Notes: generated by a model from the sequence alone, not told the origin. 64,000 bases of DNA from Leucobacter chromiireducens (GCF_003917135.1 NZ_RPDI01000001.1:170249-234248), one strand, 5' to 3'; positions 52,777 to 62,143 are shown, counted from the stretch's first letter. Numbers and translations: made by a program.

Positions 52777-53559
52777 ATGTCTGCAATTGAACCGGTGATT
52801 AGCGTTCGCGACGTCGGGATGACCTACTCCGCGCGCGACGGATCACGAAATACCGTGCTGCGCGGCTGCGATTTCGACATCGCACCGGGGGAGTTCGTGT
52901 CGATCGTTGGCCAGTCTGGCGGTGGCAAGACCACACTGCTCAAGATCATCTCTGGCCTTCTGCAGAACACCGAGGGGGAGGTGCTCGTGCGAGGCCGGGA
53001 CGTGACGGAGGCGCTCCGCGACATCGCCATGGTGTTTCAGAGCCCCACGCTTCTGCCCTGGCGCAACAACCTCGCAAACGTGATGCTTCCCATGGAGTTC
53101 CGGAAGCGAGCCACTCCCGAGGCGCGTGCGTACGCTCGTGAGTTGCTCGACCTCGTCGGCCTCGGAGACAAGGCGAAGAACTACTCGTACGAGCTCTCGG
53201 GCGGGATGCAGCAACGGGTATCGATCTGCCGGGCCCTGGTCTCGCACCCGGAGATTCTGCTCATGGACGAACCGTTCGGTGCGCTCGACGCGATGACGCG
53301 CGACTCGATGAACTTCGAACTGCAGCGTATCTGGCAGGAGACGCGACGCAGCGTGCTGTTCGTCACCCACAGTATCCCGGAGGCGGTCTGGCTTGCCGAC
53401 AGGGTCCTGGTTGTGGGAGACCGACCCGGCCGAATCATCGCCGATATCCGGGTCGATCTGCCCCGCCCGCGCGCGAAGGAGACGCGCTACCTCGACGAGT
53501 TCGCGGAACTCGTTGCGCAAGTCGAACGCCTGCTCGGTGTTGAAGCCGGGATTAGCTGA
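52777..53559 (+). CDS. ABC transporter ATPase, SsuB/TauB family
   Basis: 260 residues. Walker A GQSGGGKT near residue 46 (Ser/Gly variant common in this family), MVFQSPTLLPWRNNLANV, signature LSGGMQQR, Walker B LLMDEPFGALD and THSIPEAVWLADRV near 200. Works with the preceding permease and binding lipoprotein. Aggag at 52764 supports ATG 52777. The M24 gene begins 76 nt later with the same direction. Confidence 0.92.
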   Translation: MSAIEPVISVRDVGMTYSARDGSRNTVLRGCDFDIAPGEFVSIVGQSGGGKTTLLKIISGLLQNTEGEVLVRGRDVTEALRDIAMVFQSPTLLPWRNNLANVMLPMEFRKRATPEARAYARELLDLVGLGDKAKNYSYELSGGMQQRVSICRALVSHPEILLMDEPFGALDAMTRDSMNFELQRIWQETRRSVLFVTHSIPEAVWLADRVLVVGDRPGRIIADIRVDLPRPRAKETRYLDEFAELVAQVERLLGVEAGIS

Positions 53560-53635
53560 CCGGCCACCGCGCCCCGAGAAGATGCGGGTCACGCGGCCCG
53601 CACCGACATACCGACACGAGAGAGGACCACACGCT

Positions 53636-55288
53636 ATGGCACGCATCATCTGCAACGCAGAGGAGGTGGAGCGCCGATACGGCTTCACACCGAACGAGCG
53701 CCTGCTATTTTCCGCAATTCGACTCGATTCATTCCCGTTCGTCACGCCGCTCATCTTCGAGGATGGCGACACCGAACTGCTGCTCGCACGCCAGCAGGAG
53801 CAGGGCAACATCCTGTCGGCCGGAGTTGCCCCGGACCGAGTCCGCTTCTACGAGCCCTGGGTCACCATCGACCCGCGGCCGGTCGCTGACTTCCCAGCGG
53901 CCACCAACCTCTCAGCACTCGTGCGCGAGCTCGTGGGCGACCGGCCGGTGGAGCTCTCTCCGGACGCGCCGTACGCGCACTTCCTGAAGCTGAGCGGCGA
54001 GGTCGAGGTACGGGTGCCGCACGAGGAGCCCAAGCCGGTCAGCGTATACGAGGTTGATCAGGCGACGGTCACCGCCAGGTTTGCGGCTTGGCGTGCCGAC
54101 GCGCTGCCGGTCGCCTCGCGAGTGATCGCAGGGGTGTCGCACCTCACCGGACTCGACACCCACTTCGACGCCGGCACCGACACCAGGTTCTCCGGTCTCG
54201 CGGCCGTCGCAGAGCGCCTCGGCGTCGACGCGATCCTGATTTCATCCGATCCGAACTACTCGGAAGCAACGGGTACCGCGCGCGAGGGGGGAACCCGTGC
54301 GCTGTGGTCGCAGGCAGACGGACGGCTCGTCGTCATCGCTGACCGCGAGCTGGACGATGCCCACGGTGCCCCGATCGCGAGCTATGACTCGGCCGCGCAG
54401 GCGATTCTCGCCCATGCCGGAGGGTCGCGCATCGCCCTCGAGGAGCAGTGGGAGACGAGCGCGCTCGGCATCGAGCTCTCGGGTGGCGGCGCGGTGCTGG
54501 TCGCTGCCTCACTCGCGCTCGGCTCCTGGCGCGACGAGCGGGACCATGAGGACCTCCCGTTCCAGGTGCTTGCGGCGCGAGCCTCAACGACAGCGATCGA
54601 AGCGGCAGTGGCCTGGGCACATGGGCGACTCGACGACGGTGAGAGCTTCACTGAGAACGACATGTATTCGGAGTACCTTGCGGCGCTTGAGCGCTTCAGC
54701 GGTGCGGCGGAGATCCCGTTTCGGATTGAACCCTACTTCACGAACCTGCACTCCTCACAGCGCATGCTGTTCCCAGGGCCCCCGACGGACTTCCCGATCA
54801 ACGCCGAGACCACCTGCGTGCAGCTCGACGCAGGGGTGCGAGTGGTGATTGACGGGGTGACGGTCGCCACGTCCGACATGGCGCGCTCGCTGCTGCGCAC
54901 GCCGGAGGGTCGGGAAGCCTACGAGATTCTGACGCGCGCCGTGCGGGAGGGAGTGATCTCGCAGTTGCGCCCAGGGGTGGTGTGCGAAGACGTTCACGCT
55001 GGCACGCTCGAGTATCTCGCGGAGGTGCGGCCGCGAATGATCGAGCTGGGCCTGCTGGGTGAGGAAACCGACTTCGACACGGAGTACCGCAAGCGCAACG
55101 TCGGCCACCTCATGGGCAAACAGGAATCGTTTGCAAACGAGCTGCGACCCGGGTACCGCTTCGTGCTTCGGGAAGGCTCTTACGGAGCTGCCGAGATCCC
55201 GTGGCGCTACGGCAACTACGCAATCGGAACCGAGGATCTCTGGTTCATTGGTGCCGACCGCACCTACAACCTCACGCTCACCGAGTAG
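53636..55288 (+). CDS. Three-domain M24 family metallohydrolase (aminopeptidase P/creatinase-like)
   Basis: 550 residues. Two creatinase-N-like alpha/beta domains can be seen (about 1-150 and 175-320; the second contains LAAVAERLGVDAILISSDPNYSEATG), followed by a pita-bread M24 domain. All five metal ligands line up: D398 in QLDAG, D414 in TSDMAR, H491 in VGHLMG, E513 in REGSYG and E533 in GTEDLW. This architecture resembles aminopeptidase P rather than the one-N-domain prolidases. M24 members also include creatinase and ectoine hydrolase, so a non-peptide amide is possible. Coupled to an importer and to sugar-acid enzymes. Overlaps the convergent lysR end by 11 nt. Confidence 0.82.
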   Translation: MARIICNAEEVERRYGFTPNERLLFSAIRLDSFPFVTPLIFEDGDTELLLARQQEQGNILSAGVAPDRVRFYEPWVTIDPRPVADFPAATNLSALVRELVGDRPVELSPDAPYAHFLKLSGEVEVRVPHEEPKPVSVYEVDQATVTARFAAWRADALPVASRVIAGVSHLTGLDTHFDAGTDTRFSGLAAVAERLGVDAILISSDPNYSEATGTAREGGTRALWSQADGRLVVIADRELDDAHGAPIASYDSAAQAILAHAGGSRIALEEQWETSALGIELSGGGAVLVAASLALGSWRDERDHEDLPFQVLAARASTTAIEAAVAWAHGRLDDGESFTENDMYSEYLAALERFSGAAEIPFRIEPYFTNLHSSQRMLFPGPPTDFPINAETTCVQLDAGVRVVIDGVTVATSDMARSLLRTPEGREAYEILTRAVREGVISQLRPGVVCEDVHAGTLEYLAEVRPRMIELGLLGEETDFDTEYRKRNVGHLMGKQESFANELRPGYRFVLREGSYGAAEIPWRYGNYAIGTEDLWFIGADRTYNLTLTE

Positions 55289-56207
55289 CGGCTGGGTCTC
55301 CAAACCCTGAGCGGCGCGCTGACGGTGCCGCGTCCTGCAGCTCCCGCACCACGCGGTGGGTCAGCGGACGCGAATCGTCAGCGCGCCACACCGCGTGCAA
55401 CTCGATGGGGCTCGGATCGCTCGTCATCAGCGGAGCGTAGACGACACCGGGGAGCCCAAACGCTGCGGCGGATTCCGGGACGAGGGCGACCCCGCAACGC
55501 GCCGCGACTAGCGCGACCATCGTGGAGACCTGACTCACGGTAAAGCGGTGCCGCCACCGGGAGATCGGCATGAGTCGCGTTGCGATGTCGTAGAAGTACT
55601 TCGCCTCAACCGGGGAGTGCATGATGATGTCTTCGTTGACCAGATCCTCCACGGTGATGGGACTGGTGCGTCGCGCGAGCAGGTGATCCGCAGGGAGAGC
55701 GATGAGCAGCCCTTCCCGGTGGACGCGCAGTGAGCTGAACTGGTCAGGGTCAAACGGTGGCCGGCCGATCGACACGTCGATGGTGTTCTTGGTCAGGGCA
55801 TCGAGTTGTCGCTTGGTCACCATTTCTTGAAGTTCGATCGTCACATCGGGCAGCGCGGCCGAGAGTCTCGCCAGCGTGGGGCCCAGGAGCGTGAACGCGC
55901 TCGACGCGGTGAAGCCGATGCGCACGATTCCGGAGAGTCCTGCGGCGACCGTGCGGGCCACCTGAGGAGCGCTGTCGGCAATCGCGAGGATCCGACGCGC
56001 CTCATCGAGGAACGCCCTACCCGCATCCGTGAGTTCGACGCGACGGTTGCTGCGGGTGAGCAGTTGCACCCCGATTTGCGATTCGAGACGCTGAATCTGC
56101 CGGCTCAGCGGCGGCTGCGTCATCTGCAGACGCTCTGCGGCGCGACCGAAATGGAGTTCTTCAGCAACAGCGACAAGGGCACGGACCTGATCGAGGGTAT
56201 AGGACAT
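55278..56207 (-). CDS. LysR family transcriptional regulator
   Basis: 309 residues. N-terminal helix-turn-helix: YTLDQVRALVAVAEELHFGRAAERLQMTQPPLSRQIQRLESQIGVQLLTRSNRRVELTDAG (residues 3-63). Effector domain from about 90 (GIVRIGFTASSAFTLLGPTLARL). BenM/CatM-like in general layout. Divergent from kdgD; predicted to control kdgD, the transporter-M24 operon and ridA-dehydrogenase through the GATACC-N37-GGTAT sites. Its own -10 (TATCAT, 56252-56247) overlaps the left half-site, so autoregulation is likely. Confidence 0.9.
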   Translation of the reverse strand: MSYTLDQVRALVAVAEELHFGRAAERLQMTQPPLSRQIQRLESQIGVQLLTRSNRRVELTDAGRAFLDEARRILAIADSAPQVARTVAAGLSGIVRIGFTASSAFTLLGPTLARLSAALPDVTIELQEMVTKRQLDALTKNTIDVSIGRPPFDPDQFSSLRVHREGLLIALPADHLLARRTSPITVEDLVNEDIIMHSPVEAKYFYDIATRLMPISRWRHRFTVSQVSTMVALVAARCGVALVPESAAAFGLPGVVYAPLMTSDPSPIELHAVWRADDSRPLTHRVVRELQDAAPSARRSGFGDPAATR

Positions 56208-56248
56208 GCAACTCACGGTTTCTTTGGCGACGATGGGCTGTGACTCAT

Positions 56249-56297
56249 GATACCCAAACTGCATACGATGATCTAGAACTGATGTTGGACAGGTATG
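56249..56297. promoter_or_regulatory. Predicted LysR operator, site B (GATACC-N37-GGTATG)
   Basis: Half-sites GATACC (56249-56254) and GGTATG (56292-56297), with TGTTGGACA just left of the latter. A TGGACA -35 (56286-56291) with a weak TAGCGT -10 18 nt further serves kdgD; the left half overlaps the lysR -10. Confidence 0.6.
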
Positions 56298-56389
56298 CAC
56301 TCTCCTCCTTAGCGTGAAGGTATCGGGTGAGTCGCCCGAGCTCCTCGTATCTGCGGGGTGAAACCACGACATAGCGGAGGTCGCACAAC

Positions 56390-57319
56390 GTGCACACCAT
56401 CGAACCCACGGAGCTTGCGCACCAGATCGGCTCTGGACTTCTCTCTTTCCCTGTCACCCACTTCGATGCACAACTGCAGTTCGATGAGAACGCCTACCGC
56501 GAGCACATCGATTGGCTCAGCGCCCACCCTGTGGCTGGTCTGTTCGCTGCAGGCGGCACCGGAGAGTACTTCTCACTCACCACTGAGGAGGTGGCGCGCG
56601 TGGTAGCCGCCGCGGTAGGCGAGGCGAACGGACGGGTCGCGGTGCTCGGGCCTGCAGGGGGGTCCGTGCAGCAAGCGGTCGCGCAGGCACGCGCTGTCGA
56701 AGCCGCCGGTGGTGCCGGGATCCTGCTCTTCCCGCCCTACCTCACAGAAGCGGGGCAGGAGGGGCTTGCGGCCTACGTCGAGGCGGTATGCCGTTCGACA
56801 TCGCTCGGGGTGATTGTCTACCATCGCGCGAACGCGCAGTATGCGGCGGCGACCCTCGTCCGAATCGCCGAACGATGCCGGAACTTTATTGGGTTCAAAG
56901 ATGGGGTCGGCTCGATCGAGCAGATGACGCAGATCTACTCGACGCTCGGCGACCGGCTGACCTACATCGGTGGCCTGCCCACAGCGGAGACGTTTGCGCT
57001 GCCGTACCTTGAGCTTGGCGTCACCACCTATTCGTCGGCGATGTTCAACTTTGTGCCCGAGTTCGCTACTCAGTTCTACGGCGCGGTTCGTCGGCGCGAC
57101 CACGCTGCAGTGTTTGGTGCGTTGCGGGAGTTCGTGCAGCCCTACCTCGAGATTCGGAACAGAGTGCCCGGGTACGCGGTTTCGATCGTGAAAGCGGGGC
57201 TCGACGTGCGCGGTCGGACCGGCGGGCCTGTGCGCCCGCCGCTTCAGGAGCTGACTGCGGCGGATCGTGAAGACCTGCGCGCGATTCTCGAGCGCGCGGT
57301 CATGCCGGCTGCGGTCTAG
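56390..57319 (+). CDS. kdgD: 5-dehydro-4-deoxyglucarate dehydratase
   Basis: 309 residues of the DHDPS/NAL TIM-barrel family. Converts 5-keto-4-deoxyglucarate to 2,5-dioxopentanoate plus CO2 and water. [28 protein letters not shown] and [14 protein letters not shown] near residues 15-62 are diagnostic of this branch. [10 protein letters not shown] near residue 140 carries the active-site Tyr and K170 in GFKDGVGS forms the Schiff base. VYHRAN differs from the common VYNRDN, a change next to the active site. GGAGG lies 9 nt before GTG 56390. Product goes to the dehydrogenase at 48.4 kb. Confidence 0.9.
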   Translation: MHTIEPTELAHQIGSGLLSFPVTHFDAQLQFDENAYREHIDWLSAHPVAGLFAAGGTGEYFSLTTEEVARVVAAAVGEANGRVAVLGPAGGSVQQAVAQARAVEAAGGAGILLFPPYLTEAGQEGLAAYVEAVCRSTSLGVIVYHRANAQYAAATLVRIAERCRNFIGFKDGVGSIEQMTQIYSTLGDRLTYIGGLPTAETFALPYLELGVTTYSSAMFNFVPEFATQFYGAVRRRDHAAVFGALREFVQPYLEIRNRVPGYAVSIVKAGLDVRGRTGGPVRPPLQELTAADREDLRAILERAVMPAAV

Positions 57320-57326
57320 GCCAGTT

Positions 57327-57356
57327 GAGGGGTCGGGGCGCGCGCCCCGACCCCTC
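57327..57356 (+). terminator. Perfect palindrome after kdgD
   Basis: 30-bp perfect palindrome (GAGGGGTCGGGGCGC plus complement) starting 8 nt after the kdgD stop. Very GC-rich, no T-run. Confidence 0.7.
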
Positions 57357-57603
57357 TCGCCTGCCGCCCGCCCGACCTCCCTGCTCGCGATGCAGCGCAA
57401 ACCACTTTTTCATCAGATGAATTCTCGGTAGTGCGCGCGAGAGTCCCGTGCGAGCCGGGTTCAGAAATGGTGTCATAATGGGGACGCAGTGGATTCTCAG
57501 CCGTGCGCGCTTTCGGGTCGGACCTGAATGCGATATCAGCGCCTGAGCCCACACCGTCAGCTGCCGGGGCACACCCGGCAACGCACGACCAAGGAGGAAG
57601 CCC

Positions 57604-58020
57604 GTGTCAGCCCAAACGGCAGAGGCCGCACCCGCGGTGAAGCAGAAGAGCCGCCCGGGTGGCACGCTCTACCGAGGCAACGAGGGAATGTGGTCGTGGG
57701 TGCTGCACCGCATCACCGGTGTCGCGATCTTCTTCTTCCTGCTCGTGCACGTGCTCGACACGGCGCTCATCCGCGTGAGCCCCGAGGCCTACAACGCCGT
57801 CATGAGCACCTACAAGACCCCCGTCATGGGCCTCGGCGAGGCGGCGCTCGTCGCAGCGATCGTCTTCCACGCCTACAACGGCATTCGCATCATCCTCGTC
57901 GACTACTGGCGCAAGGGCGCGCAGTACCAGCGCGTGATGTTCTGGATCGTCATCGGCCTCTGGGTCGTCACGATGGCCGGCTTCCTGCCCCGCCACCTGA
58001 TGAACGTATTCGGCCACTAA
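57604..58020 (+). CDS. sdhC: Succinate dehydrogenase cytochrome b556 subunit
   Basis: 138 residues, three membrane helices. SdhC features: LYRGNEGMWSWVLHRITGVAIFFFLLVHVLDTAL with the R-x-x-G-V start and the haem-ligand His in HVLDTAL, and the FHAYNGIRIILVDY helix. Anchors SdhAB and passes electrons to menaquinone. GTG 57604 follows the strong AAGGAGG at 57591. First of four genes sdhC-D-A-B. Confidence 0.93.
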   Translation: MSAQTAEAAPAVKQKSRPGGTLYRGNEGMWSWVLHRITGVAIFFFLLVHVLDTALIRVSPEAYNAVMSTYKTPVMGLGEAALVAAIVFHAYNGIRIILVDYWRKGAQYQRVMFWIVIGLWVVTMAGFLPRHLMNVFGH

Positions 58021-58036
58021 GCGAGGAGTGAGAGAC

Positions 58037-58480
58037 ATGACGATGACGATTGATGCTCCGCGCTCACAGACCCCCGCGAAGAAGCGCACCAACTGGGAAA
58101 AGTGGGGCTGGATCTACATGCGCGTCTCCGGCGTGCTGCTCCTGGTGCTCGTGTTCGGCCACCTCGCCTCGAACCTCCTCCTCACCGAGGGTGGCGTGCA
58201 CGCGATCAACTTCGGCTTCGTAGCCGGCAAGCTCGCGAGCCCGTTCTGGCAGATCTGGGACACGCTGCTCCTGTGGCTCGCGCTCATCCACGGCGCGAAC
58301 GGCATGCGCACCATCGTGAACGACTACGTGGTCCGCCCCGGGCTCGCGAAGGCGTTCAAGGTGGCACTCTTCCTGTCGGCTGCGCTGCTCATCCTGCTCG
58401 GCACCTTCGTGATCTACACGCTCGACCCCTGCCCCGCGGGCGCGGATCCGGCGCTGGTCGCGTCCTTCTGCACGGCATAA
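58037..58480 (+). CDS. sdhD: Succinate dehydrogenase hydrophobic membrane anchor subunit
   Basis: 147 residues, three helices. WGWIYMRVSGVLLLVLVFGHLASNLLL (haem/quinone-side His), WLALIHGANGMRTIVNDYV. ATG 58037 is used with GAGGAG about 9 nt upstream; GTG 58028 is in frame. Gap of 16 nt after sdhC. C-terminal YTLDPCPAGADPALVASFC holds two cysteines outside the membrane helices. Confidence 0.92.
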   Translation: MTMTIDAPRSQTPAKKRTNWEKWGWIYMRVSGVLLLVLVFGHLASNLLLTEGGVHAINFGFVAGKLASPFWQIWDTLLLWLALIHGANGMRTIVNDYVVRPGLAKAFKVALFLSAALLILLGTFVIYTLDPCPAGADPALVASFCTA

Positions 58481-58524
58481 CCGGGTCTCCGGCACAGGTT
58501 TTCTGAAACGAGAATAGGACTCAC

Positions 58525-60357
58525 GTGACTACAGATACCCACCAGGGCGAAGAAGTGACCGTCAAGGACGGCGTCACCTACCACCAGTTCGACGTGGTTA
58601 TTGTTGGCGCCGGCGGCGCGGGCATGCGCGCCGCGATCGAGGCAGGCCCGAAGGCCAAGACCGCGGTCATCACGAAGCTGTACCCCACCCGCTCGCACAC
58701 GGGCGCCGCGCAGGGCGGCATGGCCGCTGCGCTCGCGAACGTCGAGGACGATAACTGGGAGTGGCACACCTTCGACACCGTGAAGGGCGGCGACTACCTC
58801 GTCGACCAGGACGCGGCCGAGATCCTCGCCAAGGAGGCCATCGACGCGGTCATCGACCTCGAGAACATGGGCCTGCCCTTCAACCGCACGCCCGACGGGA
58901 AGATCGACCAGCGTCGCTTCGGCGGCCACACCCGCGATCACGGCAAGGCAGCGGTGCGCCGCGCCTGCTACGCAGCCGACCGCACGGGCCACATGATCCT
59001 GCAGACGCTGTTCCAGAACTGCGTCAAGCTGGGCGTCAACTTCTTCAACGAGTACTACGTGCTCGACCTCGTGATGACCGAGGTCGACGGGGTGCAGAAG
59101 CCCTCCGGCGTCGTCGCATACGAGCTCGCGACCGGCGCGCTGCACGTCTTCCAGGCCAAGTCGATCGTGTTCGCGACCGGCGGCTTCGGCAAGGTGTTCA
59201 AGACCACGTCGAACGCGCACACCCTCACGGGCGACGGCGTCGGCATCGTCTGGCGCAAGGGCCTGCCGCTCGAGGACATCGAGTTCTACCAGTTCCACCC
59301 GACCGGCCTCGCCGGCCTCGGCATCCTCCTCACCGAGGGTGCGCGCGGTGAGGGCGCGATCCTCCGCAACGCCTCGGGCGAGCGCTTCATGGAGCGCTAC
59401 GCGCCCACCATCAAGGACCTCGCGCCCCGCGACATCGTCGCACGCTCGATGGTGCAGGAAGTGCTCGACGGCCGCGGCGCCGGCCCGCACAAGGACTACG
59501 TCTACCTCGACTGCACCCACCTCGGTGCCGAGGTGCTCGAGACGAAGCTCCCCGACATCACCGAGTTCGCGCGCACGTACCTCGGCGTCGACCCGGTGAC
59601 CGAGCCCGTTCCCGTGTTCCCCACCGCGCACTACGCGATGGGCGGCATCCCGACGAACAACGACGCGCAGGTGCTCTCGGACAACACGACCGTGGTGCCC
59701 GGCCTCTACGCCGCAGGCGAGTGCGCGTGCGTCTCGGTGCACGGCTCGAACCGCCTCGGTACGAACTCGCTGCTCGACATCAACGTCTTCGGCAAGCGCT
59801 CAGGCAACCACGCAGCCGACTACGCGCAGACGGTCGACTTCACGCCGCTGCCCGAGGATCCCGCAGCGTTTGTTCGCGACATGGTCGAGGGCTTCCGCAC
59901 CGGCACCGGCACCGAGCGCGTCGCAGACATCCGCAAGGAGCTGCAGGAGGCCATGGACCGCGGCGCCCAGGTGTTCCGCACCGAGGAGTCGCTCACCGAG
60001 GTGCTCGGTGTGATCCACAGTCTCCGCGAACGCTACAAGAACGTCGGCGTGCAGGATCGCGGCATGCGCTACAACACCGACCTCCTCGAAGCGATCGAGC
60101 TGGGCTTCCTGCTCGACCTCGCCGAGGTGCTCGTGTTCGCCGCGCGCAACCGCAAGGAAAGCCGTGGCGGCCACATGCGCGACGACTACCCGAAGCGCGA
60201 CGACGAGAACTACATGCAGCACACGATGGCGTACCTCACGGGCGACCCGCACTCGGCCAACCCCGAGGACCACATCCGCCTGGATTGGAAGCCCGTCGTG
60301 ATGACGAAGAACGAGCAGGGCGAACTGCGGTACCCGCCGCTGGAGAGGAAGTACTAG
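58525..60357 (+). CDS. sdhA: Succinate dehydrogenase flavoprotein subunit
   Basis: 610 residues. FAD-binding start [19 protein letters not shown] near residue 22, the covalent FAD His in [17 protein letters not shown] near 55-66, capping domain, and the active-site region [26 protein letters not shown] near 255. The ARG and [16 protein letters not shown] segments are typical. Oxidises succinate to fumarate in the citric-acid cycle. GTG start with AGGA upstream; 44 nt after sdhD. Confidence 0.96.
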   Translation: MTTDTHQGEEVTVKDGVTYHQFDVVIVGAGGAGMRAAIEAGPKAKTAVITKLYPTRSHTGAAQGGMAAALANVEDDNWEWHTFDTVKGGDYLVDQDAAEILAKEAIDAVIDLENMGLPFNRTPDGKIDQRRFGGHTRDHGKAAVRRACYAADRTGHMILQTLFQNCVKLGVNFFNEYYVLDLVMTEVDGVQKPSGVVAYELATGALHVFQAKSIVFATGGFGKVFKTTSNAHTLTGDGVGIVWRKGLPLEDIEFYQFHPTGLAGLGILLTEGARGEGAILRNASGERFMERYAPTIKDLAPRDIVARSMVQEVLDGRGAGPHKDYVYLDCTHLGAEVLETKLPDITEFARTYLGVDPVTEPVPVFPTAHYAMGGIPTNNDAQVLSDNTTVVPGLYAAGECACVSVHGSNRLGTNSLLDINVFGKRSGNHAADYAQTVDFTPLPEDPAAFVRDMVEGFRTGTGTERVADIRKELQEAMDRGAQVFRTEESLTEVLGVIHSLRERYKNVGVQDRGMRYNTDLLEAIELGFLLDLAEVLVFAARNRKESRGGHMRDDYPKRDDENYMQHTMAYLTGDPHSANPEDHIRLDWKPVVMTKNEQGELRYPPLERKY

Positions 60358-60360
60358 GCC

Positions 60361-61125
60361 ATGAGCACCGTCACCACCGAGGCTCCCGCACAGGTCGAGG
60401 AAGCCCCCAAGCCGTTTACTGTCACCCTGCTGGTGCGCCGCTACCTGCCCGAGTCCGGGCGTGAGGCGTACTGGGAGGACTTCGACGTCGAGATGTACCC
60501 GACGGATCGTATCCTCGACGCCCTGCACCGCATCAAGTGGGATCAGGACGGCTCGCTGTCCTTCCGCCGCTCCTGCGCGCACGGCATCTGCGGCTCCGAC
60601 GCCATGCGCATCAACGGCCGCAACCGTCTCGCCTGCAAGACGCTGATCAAGGACCTCGACATCTCGAAGCCGATCTACGTCGAGGCGATCAAGGGCCTGC
60701 CGCTCGAGAAGGACCTCATCGTCGACATGGAGCCGTTCTTCGCGGCCTACCGTGAGGTGCAGCCCTTCCTCGTGTCGAGCTCGGCACCCGAGGGTGGCAA
60801 GGAGCGCATCCAGACGATCGAGGATCGCGAGCGCTTCGACGACACGACCAAGTGCATCCTCTGCGCGGCGTGCACCACCTCGTGCCCCGTGTTCTGGACC
60901 GACGGCCAGTACTTCGGCCCCGCCGCGATCGTCAACGCGCACCGCTTCATCTTTGATTCGCGTGACGACAACGCGCAGGTGCGCCTCGACGTGCTGAACG
61001 ACACCGAGGGCGTGTGGCGCTGCCGCACCACCTTCAACTGCACCGACGCGTGCCCGCGCGGCATCCAGGTGACCAAGGCGATCGCCGAGGTCAAGGCTGC
61101 GATCCGCACCGGCAAGACCTCCTAA
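60361..61125 (+). CDS. sdhB: Succinate dehydrogenase iron-sulfur subunit
   Basis: 254 residues. Three cluster motifs: CAHGICGSDAM followed by NRLAC for [2Fe-2S], then CILCAACTTSCP and CRTTFNCTDACPRGI for the [4Fe-4S] and [3Fe-4S] clusters. Starts 3 nt after sdhA. Links FAD to the membrane quinone site. Confidence 0.96.
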   Translation: MSTVTTEAPAQVEEAPKPFTVTLLVRRYLPESGREAYWEDFDVEMYPTDRILDALHRIKWDQDGSLSFRRSCAHGICGSDAMRINGRNRLACKTLIKDLDISKPIYVEAIKGLPLEKDLIVDMEPFFAAYREVQPFLVSSSAPEGGKERIQTIEDRERFDDTTKCILCAACTTSCPVFWTDGQYFGPAAIVNAHRFIFDSRDDNAQVRLDVLNDTEGVWRCRTTFNCTDACPRGIQVTKAIAEVKAAIRTGKTS

Positions 61126-61152
61126 GGTCCACGCTTCGGGCCGCCCGCCCGC

Positions 61153-61158
61153 TAGCAT
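61153..61158 (+). promoter_or_regulatory. -10 element TAGCAT of the YihY/BrkB gene
   Basis: TAGCAT-N7-ATG(61166). It overlaps the alternative ATG 61157, so 61166 is the better start. Confidence 0.45.
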
Positions 61159-61165
61159 GGCGACT

Positions 61166-62143
61166 ATGACGACACCCCGCGACATTTCTCCGGCCCCGGC
61201 CGAGGAAACGAGCGGGGTGTCTCGCGTTTCGGCCGCGGTGCGGCAGGGCATGACGCTCTGGCAGCGCGCGCAGCGCACCCGCCCGGTGCGCGCCTTCTCA
61301 CACTTCACCAATGTGGGCGGCAGCGTGCTCTCCGGGGGCATGAGCTACCAGGCGCTCTTCGCCGTGTTCGCGGGCCTCTGGCTCGGCTTCGGGATCTTCG
61401 GGATCGTGCTGAGCGGCCGCCCCGAGCTCGTCGACACGCTCGTTGAGAACCTCAACACCTTCGTGCCCGGGCTCGTCGGCCCGGGCCAGGGGTACGCGGT
61501 GGACATCAGCATGCTGCTCCAGGGGCGCACCTTCAACTGGGGCAGCATCGTGGCCGGTGCCGCGCTCGTGTGGGTCGCGCTGAACTGGTTCACGGGGACG
61601 AGGCGGTCGATCCGGATCATCTTCGGCCTCGAGGTGAAGGAGTACCGCAACGCGCTGCTCCTGAAGCTGCGCGACCTCGCCCTCGCGGTCGGGTTCTTCG
61701 CCGCGATCCTCGTGTCGGCGGTGCTGACGGTGCTGAGCTCCGGCATTGCCGACTGGTTGCTCAGCGTCATCGGCGCGAACGGGGATGGCTGGTTCTTCGG
61801 CTGGCTGGGTACCGTGGTGCGCTACGGCGCCATGTTCGTGTTCGACGTGCTCGTGCTCGTGGCGATGCACCGGCTGCTCGCCGAGGTGCGCGTGCCGCGG
61901 TGGTCGCTGCTCGCGGGGTGCGCGCTCGGCGGAGTGGCGCTGCTCGGGTTGAAGATTCTCGGCTCGGCGGCCCTGGGCGGGGCGACGAGCAATCCCCTCC
62001 TCGCCACCTTCGCGGTGTTCGTCGGTCTCCTGCTGTGGTTCAACTTCATCTGCCGGGCGCTGCTGCTCACCTCGTGCTGGATCGCGACCGGGCAGGATCG
62101 CGCGCTCGGCCTGCCGGAGACGCCGGCCCCGCACGCGGCCTGA
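61166..62143 (+). CDS. YihY/BrkB family membrane protein
   Basis: 325 residues from ATG 61166 (328 from ATG 61157), six helices. YihY pattern: TRPVRAFSHFTNVGGSVLSGGMSYQALFAVFAGLWLGFG, then GLVGPGQGYAVD and RSIRIIFGLEVKEYRNALLLKLRDLALAVGFFAAILVSAVL. The protein was once called ribonuclease BN, but it is now regarded as a transporter-like family of unknown substrate. Own leaderless-type promoter 31-40 nt after sdhB. Confidence 0.85.
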   Translation: MTTPRDISPAPAEETSGVSRVSAAVRQGMTLWQRAQRTRPVRAFSHFTNVGGSVLSGGMSYQALFAVFAGLWLGFGIFGIVLSGRPELVDTLVENLNTFVPGLVGPGQGYAVDISMLLQGRTFNWGSIVAGAALVWVALNWFTGTRRSIRIIFGLEVKEYRNALLLKLRDLALAVGFFAAILVSAVLTVLSSGIADWLLSVIGANGDGWFFGWLGTVVRYGAMFVFDVLVLVAMHRLLAEVRVPRWSLLAGCALGGVALLGLKILGSAALGGATSNPLLATFAVFVGLLLWFNFICRALLLTSCWIATGQDRALGLPETPAPHAA

